Under the pieces are notes generated by a model that did not search any database, was not told the DNA's origin, and was given only the letters and a program-made list of their open reading frames with translations. 64,000 nucleotides of DNA from NCBI GenBank assembly GCA_963578825.1, contig CAUZDW010000015.1:1-64000 (forward strand). Direction: 5' to 3'. Source of the stretch: JAJDNS01 sp963578825 (GTDB lineage: Bacteria; Acidobacteriota; Vicinamibacteria; Fen-336). The stretch's first letter is position 1. Every line of letters begins with the position of its first letter. This document shows, one piece after another, positions 44,402-51,440 of this stretch. The position numbers were made by a program, and so were the translations under genes.

Positions 44402-45559
44402 TTGCCACCCCGCCGCGGCGACCAGGTCCTCGAGCTGTTCGTCCTGGCGTCCGATCCCACCTTCGAGACGGCGAGCCTGCTGGCGTCGTTCAGGAACGCC
44501 AGGGTCCTGGCCCCGTTCCCGCGCCGGGGTGGCGAGGCGGGAGCCCGCTGGCAACGGATCATCCGAGCACACGAGCGGACCCTGGCCGTGCTCGAGGGGC
44601 GGGCCCGAGGGCGCTCGCTCCCCCGAGGCCGCGAGCTCCGTGCCTGGGGGCGAGACCTCTTCGAGCTGCTCTTTCCCGGGGACGTGCGCCGCCTCTACGA
44701 CGTCGCCCGGTCGCTCCAGCCCAGTGGCGTCCTCGACATCGTGTTCACGTCGATGCTCGACTGGGTCGCGGACAAGCCGTGGGAGCTCGCCTACGACCCA
44801 TCCCGCCGGACGTTCCTCGCGACCTCCGACGTCAACTTCGTCCGCAACGTCTTCACGACGGTCCCGGCGGAGGTCCGGCCACGACGGCGCGACCGCCTCC
44901 GGATCCTCGTGGCCACGTCCGAGCCCAGAGGGACGACCCCGCTGGCCGCCCGGGAGGAAGCGGCCCTGGTAAAACGGGGATTTCGCCCGCTCGTCGATGC
45001 GGGCCTGGCCTCTGTGAGCGTCCTCCCGGGAGCCACACCCGAGGCTCTGCACCGCCGGCTGAGGGATCAGGCCGTCGACGTCCTCCACTACGTCGGCCAC
45101 GGGCGCTACGACGAGGACGCCGGCGAGGGATGCCTCTTCCTGGAAGACGGGAAGGGGCGGGTCAAGCCGGTGGATGCCGCTGCCTTTCGCCAGATCGTCG
45201 GTCGCCGAGGGGTGGATCTCGTATTTCTCAATGCCTGCGAGAGCGGTCGCGGGGGGAGAGTGGACTTCAATCGAGGCATGGCTTCCGCCCTCGTCGCCGC
45301 AGGCGTCCCCGCGGTCGTGGCCAACCAGTACGCCGTGCTGGACTCCGCCGCCACGACGTTCGCCCGGGAGCTCTATGCCGCCCTCGCCCGCGGAGGCTCC
45401 CTGGGACACGCGACCCGGGAGGCCCGCGTGTCGCTCGGGAATACGGTGGGCACCGGAGCGATCGACTGGGCGGTGCCGGTCCTGTACGCCCGAGACCCCA
45501 GCGCCACACTTCGACCCGCCCGGAGAAAGCGCACCACGAAAGCGAGGGCGCGGCGTTGA
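44402..45559 (+). CDS. CHAT-domain (caspase-like) protease
   Basis: 385 residues from TTG 44402; the start is uncertain because the frame is open back into the DUF349 gene. The C-terminal half is a CHAT domain with catalytic His in VLHYVGHGRYDEDAGEG (about H233) and Cys in GVDLVFLNACESGRGG (about C279), followed by GMASALVAAGVPAVVANQYA. The N-terminal half (VLELFVLASDPTFETASLL, then SMLDWVADKPWELAYDPSRR) is the usual CHAT upstream region. CHAT proteases cut specific partner proteins, for example in type III-E CRISPR and gasdermin defence systems. No gasdermin or CRISPR gene is nearby; the likely partner is the DUF349 protein. Stop overlaps the next TTG (TTGA). Confidence 0.9.
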   Translation: MPPRRGDQVLELFVLASDPTFETASLLASFRNARVLAPFPRRGGEAGARWQRIIRAHERTLAVLEGRARGRSLPRGRELRAWGRDLFELLFPGDVRRLYDVARSLQPSGVLDIVFTSMLDWVADKPWELAYDPSRRTFLATSDVNFVRNVFTTVPAEVRPRRRDRLRILVATSEPRGTTPLAAREEAALVKRGFRPLVDAGLASVSVLPGATPEALHRRLRDQAVDVLHYVGHGRYDEDAGEGCLFLEDGKGRVKPVDAAAFRQIVGRRGVDLVFLNACESGRGGRVDFNRGMASALVAAGVPAVVANQYAVLDSAATTFARELYAALARGGSLGHATREARVSLGNTVGTGAIDWAVPVLYARDPSATLRPARRKRTTKARARR

Positions 45560-46737
45560 CCCGGGCGCTCGTCGGCCCGCTCCTGCTGGCACTCGCGCTG
45601 CGCGCCGGAGCGATCCTCGTCTCCGACCGGGTCGTGGCCGACGTCGAACGCTACCAGCGGGTGGGCCGCCATCTCATCGACGTCTCCTGGAACCCCTACG
45701 AAACCGCGCGCCTCTACCCCTACCCGCCCGTGTGGGCGGCGGCCGAGGCCGGGGCGGAGTGGCTCGACAGGCGAGGCCTGGTCTCCTTTCCGATTGGCGT
45801 CAAGCTCCCCGTGCTGTTCGCCGACCTGCTGCTCGTGGCCGCCCTGGTGGCCGCCGGGCGTGCAGGGCGAGCGCCTCCGGCGGCGGCCTGGATCTACGCC
45901 GCTCATCCGGTCAGCGTGCTGATCACGGGCGTTCACGGGCAGTTCGATTCCATCGCTCTCCTCTTCGTTGTGCTGGCGCTGGGGGCGCTCAGCCGCGGCA
46001 GGCGCGACGTCTCGGCGCTGTCTCTCGCCGCGGCCATCGCCACGAAGTCGTTCCCGGTGGTGCTCCTCCCGTTCCTCGCCCTCGGGGGTGGTGCGTCGTG
46101 GCGGCAGGCGGCACGCTACGGGGGCCTGGCGCTGGGGTCGGTGGCCCTCCTGCTCCTGCCTTTCGCACTGGCGGACCACCCCGCGCTCCGCCGAGAGCTC
46201 CTGGCGTACTCCGGGATCGCGGACTTCGGCTGGACCGGCCTCGTCCGCGGCCTGTCCTGGCTCGCCAGCGGTGATCTCGCCCGCAGTGAGGCCCGCTTCT
46301 GGCCCGCGGCATCGGTGGCCTCCAAGGCCCTGTTCCTCGGCGCCTGGAGCGTCCTCGTCGTTGCGGTGCGCCGCGGACGGATCGTCCTCACTCCGGAACG
46401 GGCATGCCTGGCCACGCTCCTGGCCTTTCACGTCCTCTACGGGTTGCAGAGCGCGCAGTACCTTCTCTGGGTCGTGCCGCTCGGTGTGCTCCGGCCAGGT
46501 CGCGCACTGACAATGCACGCTGCGGCCGCGACCGCCGGGCTCGTGGGCTTCTACCTCTTCCTGGCGCCCGGGGTCCTCGTGCCCCGACCGCTCGACGAGA
46601 CGGCCCTCGTGTGGGCGGGCCGTCTCTGGGTCGTCGGAGTCGGCGCGACGTTCGTGGTGTGTGCGATCTGGCTCGCCGGGTTGGTGCGCGAGGGCCTCGA
46701 CCCGCCCCGCCTACGGGGCCTTGCGCGCGGCGATTGA
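45556..46737 (+). CDS. GT-C fold glycosyltransferase-like membrane protein
   Basis: 393 residues from TTG 45556, overlapping the CHAT stop. About ten membrane helices. The first periplasmic loop has VVADVERYQRVGRHLIDVSW and PYPPVWAAAEAG, and a later loop has ITGVHGQFDSIALLFVVLAL, matching the GQFDS motif of dolichyl/polyprenyl-phosphate-dependent mannosyltransferases of the DUF2029/GT87 type. It would transfer a sugar from a lipid carrier at the periplasmic side; acceptor unknown. Its last 27 bp overlap the convergent rhodanese-methyltransferase gene. Confidence 0.83.
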   Translation: MTRALVGPLLLALALRAGAILVSDRVVADVERYQRVGRHLIDVSWNPYETARLYPYPPVWAAAEAGAEWLDRRGLVSFPIGVKLPVLFADLLLVAALVAAGRAGRAPPAAAWIYAAHPVSVLITGVHGQFDSIALLFVVLALGALSRGRRDVSALSLAAAIATKSFPVVLLPFLALGGGASWRQAARYGGLALGSVALLLLPFALADHPALRRELLAYSGIADFGWTGLVRGLSWLASGDLARSEARFWPAASVASKALFLGAWSVLVVAVRRGRIVLTPERACLATLLAFHVLYGLQSAQYLLWVVPLGVLRPGRALTMHAAAATAGLVGFYLFLAPGVLVPRPLDETALVWAGRLWVVGVGATFVVCAIWLAGLVREGLDPPRLRGLARGD

Positions 46738-47583
46738 GGCAACGTGGCGACCGTCGTACTCGCCTTCACGGTGCCGGATCACGTCGAGCGGGGCCACGAG
46801 CCGCGGCAGCTCTCCCGGCTCGAGGAGGTAGTCCGGGTTCGACGGCGACCCATGCTGCGCCTGCTCCTTCGTGAACGTCTCGTAGATCAAGACGCCCCCG
46901 GGGCGCAACGCCCGGACGAGCGCGGGGAAAAGTGGCCGGTGCAGATAGCGGAAGACGATCACGAGCCCCCACTCCCCGTCGCCCAGGTCGACGTCACCGT
47001 TCTCGAGATCGACGACCGCGGCGTCCAGCGGCAGACGAAGCCGGCGGGCGAGGGCATCCAGCTTCTCCATGCGGCCGGCGTCGCGATCGATCGCGTGCAC
47101 CAAGAAGCCCGCGTCGGCGAGCAGCAGGGCGTGACGGCCACGCCCGCAGGCCACGTCCAGGGTTCGTGCGCCGGCAGGAACGAGTGACGTGTGCGCCATG
47201 AGCCACGACGCCGGGCCCGCGATGGGCGCGGGGCCTGTCTCGACCGTTCCCTTCCAAGCCTTCAGTCCTTCCGTCATGTTGAAGACGTTGGAGACACCCG
47301 CGTCGCCGAGACGGCGGGCCGCGCGATACGAGCGCACGCCGTCGGCACAGTAAACCAAGACCGGCCGGCCATCGTCGGGGAGAACCGCCGGAGCCGAGGC
47401 CACCATCGCCAGCGGCAGGAGAAGCGAGCCCGGAACGTGGCCGTCCTCCTCGTGCTCTCCGGCCGTGCGCACGTCGAGTGCCACGGCGCCCTCGGCGAGC
47501 ATCTTCTCCGCCTCGGCAGGCGAAACGTCCTGGAACGGCCGGGACGCGCGGTCTATAGTCTCCGGGGACACGGTGCCGCACAT
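46711..47583 (-). CDS. Rhodanese - SAM-dependent methyltransferase fusion
   Basis: 290 residues. Residues about 17-113 are a rhodanese domain (GAVALDVRTAGEHEEDGHVP, active Cys in VLVYCADGVRSYRAARRL). Residues about 125-290 are a class I methyltransferase with motif I LDVACGRGRHALLLADAG, the acidic IDRD ending strand 2 and GGVLIYETFTKEQAQHG, the TehB/tellurite-resistance-like pattern. The joined enzyme could couple persulfide or selenium/tellurium chemistry to methylation, but this is inference. It overlaps the convergent glycosyltransferase by 27 bp. Confidence 0.88.
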   Translation of the reverse strand: MCGTVSPETIDRASRPFQDVSPAEAEKMLAEGAVALDVRTAGEHEEDGHVPGSLLLPLAMVASAPAVLPDDGRPVLVYCADGVRSYRAARRLGDAGVSNVFNMTEGLKAWKGTVETGPAPIAGPASWLMAHTSLVPAGARTLDVACGRGRHALLLADAGFLVHAIDRDAGRMEKLDALARRLRLPLDAAVVDLENGDVDLGDGEWGLVIVFRYLHRPLFPALVRALRPGGVLIYETFTKEQAQHGSPSNPDYLLEPGELPRLVAPLDVIRHREGEYDGRHVASIAARKAP

Positions 47584-47641
47584 CTTATGGCTCGAGACAG
47601 GGAGATCGAGTGCGAAAAATCACGCCAAACAAGAGACGGTC

Positions 47642-48007
47642 GTGAACGCCCTGGATCCCCCTTCGTCGAGCCCGTCGCGCCGCCGGGGCCCCTGGCGATC
47701 CGTGTGGCTCTCGGGCCTCGTGTTCCCGGGCCTGGGCCAGCTCCTGTGTGGCCAGCCGCTGCGGGGGCTCGCCTTTGCCACCGGGAGCCTGGCCGTGGCC
47801 GTCGCCCTGGTGCTCCGGGTCGCGAAGGAGACGCTCGGGCGGCTGCCCACGGATCCCGCGGAGATCGATCCCCTGCTGCCGCTCCGACTGGCTCATGAGA
47901 TCCAGCGGGACAACGCAAATTTTTTCTTCTGGATCACGCTGCTACTGGTCGCCCTCTGGGTTGGGTCGATCGCGGACGCCTGGTGGACGAGCCGATCGCA
48001 GCGGTAG
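47642..48007 (+). CDS. Small TM2/DUF5683-like membrane protein
   Basis: 121 residues from GTG 47642 (purine-rich AAGAGA upstream); an in-frame GTG at 47573, 13 bases after a TATAGT hexamer, is an alternative start. Three membrane segments: WLSGLVFPGLGQLLCGQPLR (the PGLGQ turn typical of TM2/DUF5683 proteins), AFATGSLAVAVALVLRV and FFFWITLLLVALWVGSIADA. Function unknown. Confidence 0.7.
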   Translation: MNALDPPSSSPSRRRGPWRSVWLSGLVFPGLGQLLCGQPLRGLAFATGSLAVAVALVLRVAKETLGRLPTDPAEIDPLLPLRLAHEIQRDNANFFFWITLLLVALWVGSIADAWWTSRSQR

Positions 48008-48079
48008 TCCCCAGGCAGAAAAGCCTGCGAAGCCCCACCCTGGCGGTTTCTCGGTGGCCACGAAAGAGGGAGAAAGCCA

Positions 48080-48580
48080 ATGCCGCTGAATTGGGACGGC
48101 GTTTTCGTCGCGGCGTTCATTCCTTTGATCGTTCGGCTCGTGTGGGACCACTCGGGACTCCTCGGCAAGACTTGGAGGGACGCCGCGGGCGTGAACCCGG
48201 ACGAGCCGGAATGGGCGAGGACCGCTGCGGTTGCAGGCTTGTCTCTGGTGTTCGGCTTCTTGATGGCTTCGATCGTAATGCCGCTGGTCATTCACCAGAT
48301 CCACGTGTTTTCCATCGTGCAGGGCGACCCCGCCTACGGGAAGGAAGACGCCAGGGTCACCCTGTGGCTCGAGGACTTCTTGAGGGAATACGGGGACAGC
48401 CATCGCACCTTCAAACATGGTGCGGTGCATGGAGCCATCGCAGGCCTGTGCTTCGCGACACCGATGATCGCCATCAATGCGTTGTTCGAACGCAGGGGAC
48501 TGAAGTACATCCTGATCACCAGTGGCTACTGGACCATCTGTCTCGCTTTGATGGGAGCCATCGTCTGCGGCTGGCGATAG
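48080..48580 (+). CDS. DUF1761-like membrane protein
   Basis: 166 residues with four membrane helices and the pattern of DUF1761 proteins: N-terminal WDGVFVAAFIPLIVRLVW, a long second helix (VAGLSLVFGFLMASIVMPLV), and paired C-terminal helices with HGAVHGAIAGLCFATPMIAI and YILITSGYWTICLALMGAIV. ATG 48080 has a GAGGGAGAA Shine-Dalgarno. Codon choice is less GC-biased than in neighbours, a hint of later acquisition. Function unknown. Confidence 0.8.
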   Translation: MPLNWDGVFVAAFIPLIVRLVWDHSGLLGKTWRDAAGVNPDEPEWARTAAVAGLSLVFGFLMASIVMPLVIHQIHVFSIVQGDPAYGKEDARVTLWLEDFLREYGDSHRTFKHGAVHGAIAGLCFATPMIAINALFERRGLKYILITSGYWTICLALMGAIVCGWR

Positions 48581-48599
48581 GACCCGCCAACCCGGCCCG

Positions 48600-48613
48600 C
48601 CGTGACGTCACGG
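48600..48613. other. 14-bp palindrome between convergent genes
   Basis: CCGTGACGTCACGG is a perfect zero-loop palindrome in the 47-bp gap between the DUF1761 and DUF190 stops. Too short and without a loop for a good terminator; it could be a regulator site or chance. Confidence 0.4.
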
Positions 48614-48627
48614 GGAGCTCCAGTCTG

Positions 48628-48976
48628 TCAGTCGCCGGCCGGGGCCTTCTCCGCGCGATAGAAGATCACGGTCGCCTTCTCGATGGTCACCAGCCCCTCC
48701 GACCATGTCGTCGAGGACGGGCAGGAAGCCCTGGATCTTGTCCTCGGCGTCGACGATCTCGACGCGGATCGGCAGGTCTTCGGTGAGGCGGAGGATGCGG
48801 CTCGTGTGAATGCGGCTTTTCGCCCTGAAGCCCTCGAAGCCTCGGAACACGGTCGCCCCCGCAAGACCCAGACGATGGGCCTCCTTGACGATTGCCTCGA
48901 ACAAAGGGCGCCCCTTCCAGCGGTCGGACTCGCCCACGAAGATGCGAAGAAGCTGTCCCTCCCGCGGTATCTTCAT
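48628..48976 (-). pseudogene. DUF190 family protein, one apparent frameshift near the 3' end
   Basis: ATG 48976 overlaps the crcB stop (ATGA). The chain is a normal DUF190 domain (EGQLLRIFVGESDRWKGRPL, GLAGATVFRGFEGF, HTSRILRLTEDLPIRVEIVD, KIQGFLPVLDDMV). One extra G near 48694-48703 then shifts the frame; removing it restores EGLVTIEKATVIFYRAEKAP and a stop at 48628, the expected family ending. Unrepaired, the frame reads to 48608 with a nonsense tail, changing about 20 C-terminal residues. DUF190 proteins resemble PII-like regulators and commonly accompany crcB. Confidence 0.82.
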
Positions 48977-49359
48977 CCGATCCCCCGTGCGACGACGACG
49001 CCCGCCCAGACCGCGGCCAGGCCAAGGAGGACCTGGCCCACGGCGTTTGCGGCCGCGAGCGCGTGGCTTCCCTCGCGGGCGAGGCTCATGGTCTCGTACC
49101 CGAAGGTGGAGAACGTCGTGTACCCGCCCAGGACGCCGACCAGCCAGAACAGGCGCCCGGTGGGGCCGATCGGGCCGCGCTCCTCGGCAAGGATCGCCAG
49201 GAAGCCGATCACGAAGCAGCCGCTCACGTTGATCAGGAACGTCGCCCAGGGGAAGTCCGGCGGGACGAGGCGGTACACCAGCCCGCCCAGGATGTAGCGC
49301 AGCGACACGCCGACGAACCCTCCTGCGCCCACCACGAGCGTCCGAGCCCACTCCGACAT
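48973..49359 (-). CDS. crcB: Fluoride exporter CrcB/Fluc
   Basis: 128 residues, four membrane helices. Family motifs: GAGGFVGVSLRYILGGLV, FPWATFLINVSGCFVIGFLA with the conserved Asn, and GVLGGYTTFSTFGYETMSL (the TTFSTF phenylalanine/threonine track for fluoride). It works as a dual-topology dimer channel for fluoride export. No recognisable fluoride riboswitch precedes it. It is coupled to the DUF190 gene. Confidence 0.95.
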   Translation of the reverse strand: MSEWARTLVVGAGGFVGVSLRYILGGLVYRLVPPDFPWATFLINVSGCFVIGFLAILAEERGPIGPTGRLFWLVGVLGGYTTFSTFGYETMSLAREGSHALAAANAVGQVLLGLAAVWAGVVVARGIG

Positions 49360-49516
49360 CGCCCGAGTGTGGACCGCAAGACGGGCGCGATCAAGGGCTT
49401 GACACGAGACCGCGCCGCACGGAGAGTTGGGGCGCTTTCCCAGTGAACGGCCCAATGGCATTGCCCCGCTGCTGCGCTCAATGCGTCTCGCCGTCGGAGA
49501 TCGGGAGAATCGCCTC

Positions 49517-51367
49517 TTGAACGAGCCCACGTTCCCCGACCTTCGCACCTTCATCGAGCAGCTGCGCAGCGACGGCCAGCTCGCCGTGGTCGATGCGGAG
49601 GTCGACGCGCGGCTCGAGGTGGCGGAGATCCATCGGCGGGTGATTGCTGCCGGTGGCCCGGCGCTCCTGTTCACCCGTGTTCGCGATGCAGAGATGCCTC
49701 TGGTCACCAACCTGTTCGGCACACCGCAACGAGCGGAGCGGGCCTTCGGGCGCCGACCCGGCCGCCTGATCCGCAGGCTCGTGGATGTGGCCGAAACGAT
49801 GATGCCGCCCACGCCCGGCAAGCTCTGGGGAGCCCGCGACCTGGCCCTCGAGGGGCTGCGGATCGGCCTCTCACGCCGGGGAAGCGGCCCGGTCACCGAG
49901 ATCGTCACGGACGACGTGCGCCTCGACCGCCTGCCCATCCTCACGTGCTGGCCCGAGGACGGAGGTCCGTTCCTGACCCTGCCACTCGTCTACACCGAGG
50001 AGCCCCAGCCCCTGGAGAGCGAAGCTGCAGGAGGGGGCAGCGCCCGGTCCCGGAGCAATCTCGGGATCTACCGCCTCCAGGTTCACGACTCGCGCACCAC
50101 GGGGATGCACTGGCAGATCGGCAAGGGCGGCGGCTTCCACCATTCCGTGGCCGAGGGACGCGGGGAGGACCTCCCGGCAACCGTTTTCCTCGGCGGCCCG
50201 CCGGCGCTCATCCTTGCCGCGATCGCACCGCTTCCGGAGAACGTGCCCGAGGTCCTCCTGGCCTCTCTCATCGCCGGACGCCGCCTGGATCGGTGCCCCG
50301 GCCCGGGCCCCCATCCCCTCATCGCCAGCGCGGAAATGGCGCTGGTGGGCCACGTCCCCTCCGGGGTCCGGCAGCCCGAGGGGCCGTTCGGCGACCACTA
50401 CGGCTACTACTCCCTTCGGCACGACTACCCCGTCTTCCGCATCGACCACCTGTGCCGGAGGCGGGACGCGATCTTTCCAGCCACGGTGGTGGGCAAGCCG
50501 CGACAGGAGGACTTCTTCATCGGAGACCTGCTCCAGGAGCTTCTGTCGCCTCTGTTTCCCCTGGTGATGCCCGGGGTCGTCGACCTGTGGTCGTACGGCG
50601 AGACCGGATATCACTCACTGGCGGCAGCGGTGGTCAAGGAGCGATACAAGCGCGAGGCCATGGTCTCGGCGTTCCGCATCCTCGGCGAGGGTCAGCTGTC
50701 GCTCACCAAGTTCCTGCTCGTGACGGATCGCCCGGTGGACCTCAAGGACTTCCGCGCGACCCTGGAGCACGTGCTCGCCCGCACGAGACCCGAGACCGAT
50801 CTCTACGTCCTCTCCAACCTCTCGATGGACACCCTCGACTACACCGGACCGGTGGTGAACGAGGGGTCCAAGGGCGTGTGGCTCGGCCTCGGCGACCCGG
50901 TGCGAGAGCTGCCCAGGGAGTTTCACCCGCCGGTTGCACCGCCGGCCGAGGTGACCGATGTGCGTGTCTTCTGCGGTGGCTGCCTCGTGGTGGGCGGACC
51001 GTCGGCAGGCGAGGACCCGGGGGCGGCGGCGCGGCTCGCCCGGCATCCCGCCTTCGAAGGCTGGCTGTTGCTCGTTCTGACCGACGAGCCCAGGCGCGCA
51101 GCGGCCAGCCCGATGAGCTTCCTCTGGACGACCTTCACCCGCTTCGAGCCCGCGGCCGATCTGCACGCCGCCGCGACAAGCGTCGTGCGCCACCACATCG
51201 TCCATGAGCCTCCGGTCCTCATCGACGCCCGCCGTAAGCCGTCGTTCCCGAAGGAGGTGGCCTGCGATCCCCAAACGGCCGACCTCGTCACCCGTCGTTG
51301 GCGGGAGTACTTCCCGGACGGGGGTGTCGAGATGGGCGACTCGGAGGCGGCCCACGTGGGGCTCTAA
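49517..51367 (+). CDS. UbiD family (prenylated-FMN) decarboxylase
   Basis: About 616 residues from TTG 49517 (GGGAGA upstream); ATG 49481 or 49427 would add 12-30 residues. UbiD hallmarks: SNLGIYRLQVHDSRTTGMHW near residue 180, FLGGPPALILAAIAPLPENV, and the catalytic region IASAEMALVGHVPSG followed by RQPEGPFGDHYGYYS with the conserved Glu/Arg residues. UbiD enzymes reversibly decarboxylate unsaturated acids using prFMN made by UbiX, which is not seen here. Similar long UbiD homologues act in menaquinone or aromatic metabolism. It converges with the PEP/pyruvate-binding gene; the 73-bp gap between the two holds no recognised feature. Confidence 0.9.
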   Translation: MNEPTFPDLRTFIEQLRSDGQLAVVDAEVDARLEVAEIHRRVIAAGGPALLFTRVRDAEMPLVTNLFGTPQRAERAFGRRPGRLIRRLVDVAETMMPPTPGKLWGARDLALEGLRIGLSRRGSGPVTEIVTDDVRLDRLPILTCWPEDGGPFLTLPLVYTEEPQPLESEAAGGGSARSRSNLGIYRLQVHDSRTTGMHWQIGKGGGFHHSVAEGRGEDLPATVFLGGPPALILAAIAPLPENVPEVLLASLIAGRRLDRCPGPGPHPLIASAEMALVGHVPSGVRQPEGPFGDHYGYYSLRHDYPVFRIDHLCRRRDAIFPATVVGKPRQEDFFIGDLLQELLSPLFPLVMPGVVDLWSYGETGYHSLAAAVVKERYKREAMVSAFRILGEGQLSLTKFLLVTDRPVDLKDFRATLEHVLARTRPETDLYVLSNLSMDTLDYTGPVVNEGSKGVWLGLGDPVRELPREFHPPVAPPAEVTDVRVFCGGCLVVGGPSAGEDPGAAARLARHPAFEGWLLLVLTDEPRRAAASPMSFLWTTFTRFEPAADLHAAATSVVRHHIVHEPPVLIDARRKPSFPKEVACDPQTADLVTRRWREYFPDGGVEMGDSEAAHVGL

Positions 51368-51440
51368 AGACGCTCGACCACTTCCTCTCCGGGAAGTCCG
51401 AGCACGACATCCAGGTGACGGCGGGCCTGTTGGTCGCTTT

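Noticed and set aside
41487..44408. A 973-residue open frame on the minus strand opposite the DUF349 gene
   Set aside because: Low-complexity Gly/Leu/Arg composition, fully covered by the well-supported plus-strand gene.
49399..49427. Promoter for ubiD starting with TTGACA at 49399
   Set aside because: No acceptable -10 hexamer occurs at 16-19 bp spacing.
49360..49480. Fluoride riboswitch upstream of crcB
   Set aside because: The conserved GGxGATGG-type core and pseudoknot pairing are not visible.
51368..51440. Possible short coding tail between ubiD and the PEP-binding gene
   Set aside because: Short frames on both strands look coding-like by composition only; no start or family similarity.
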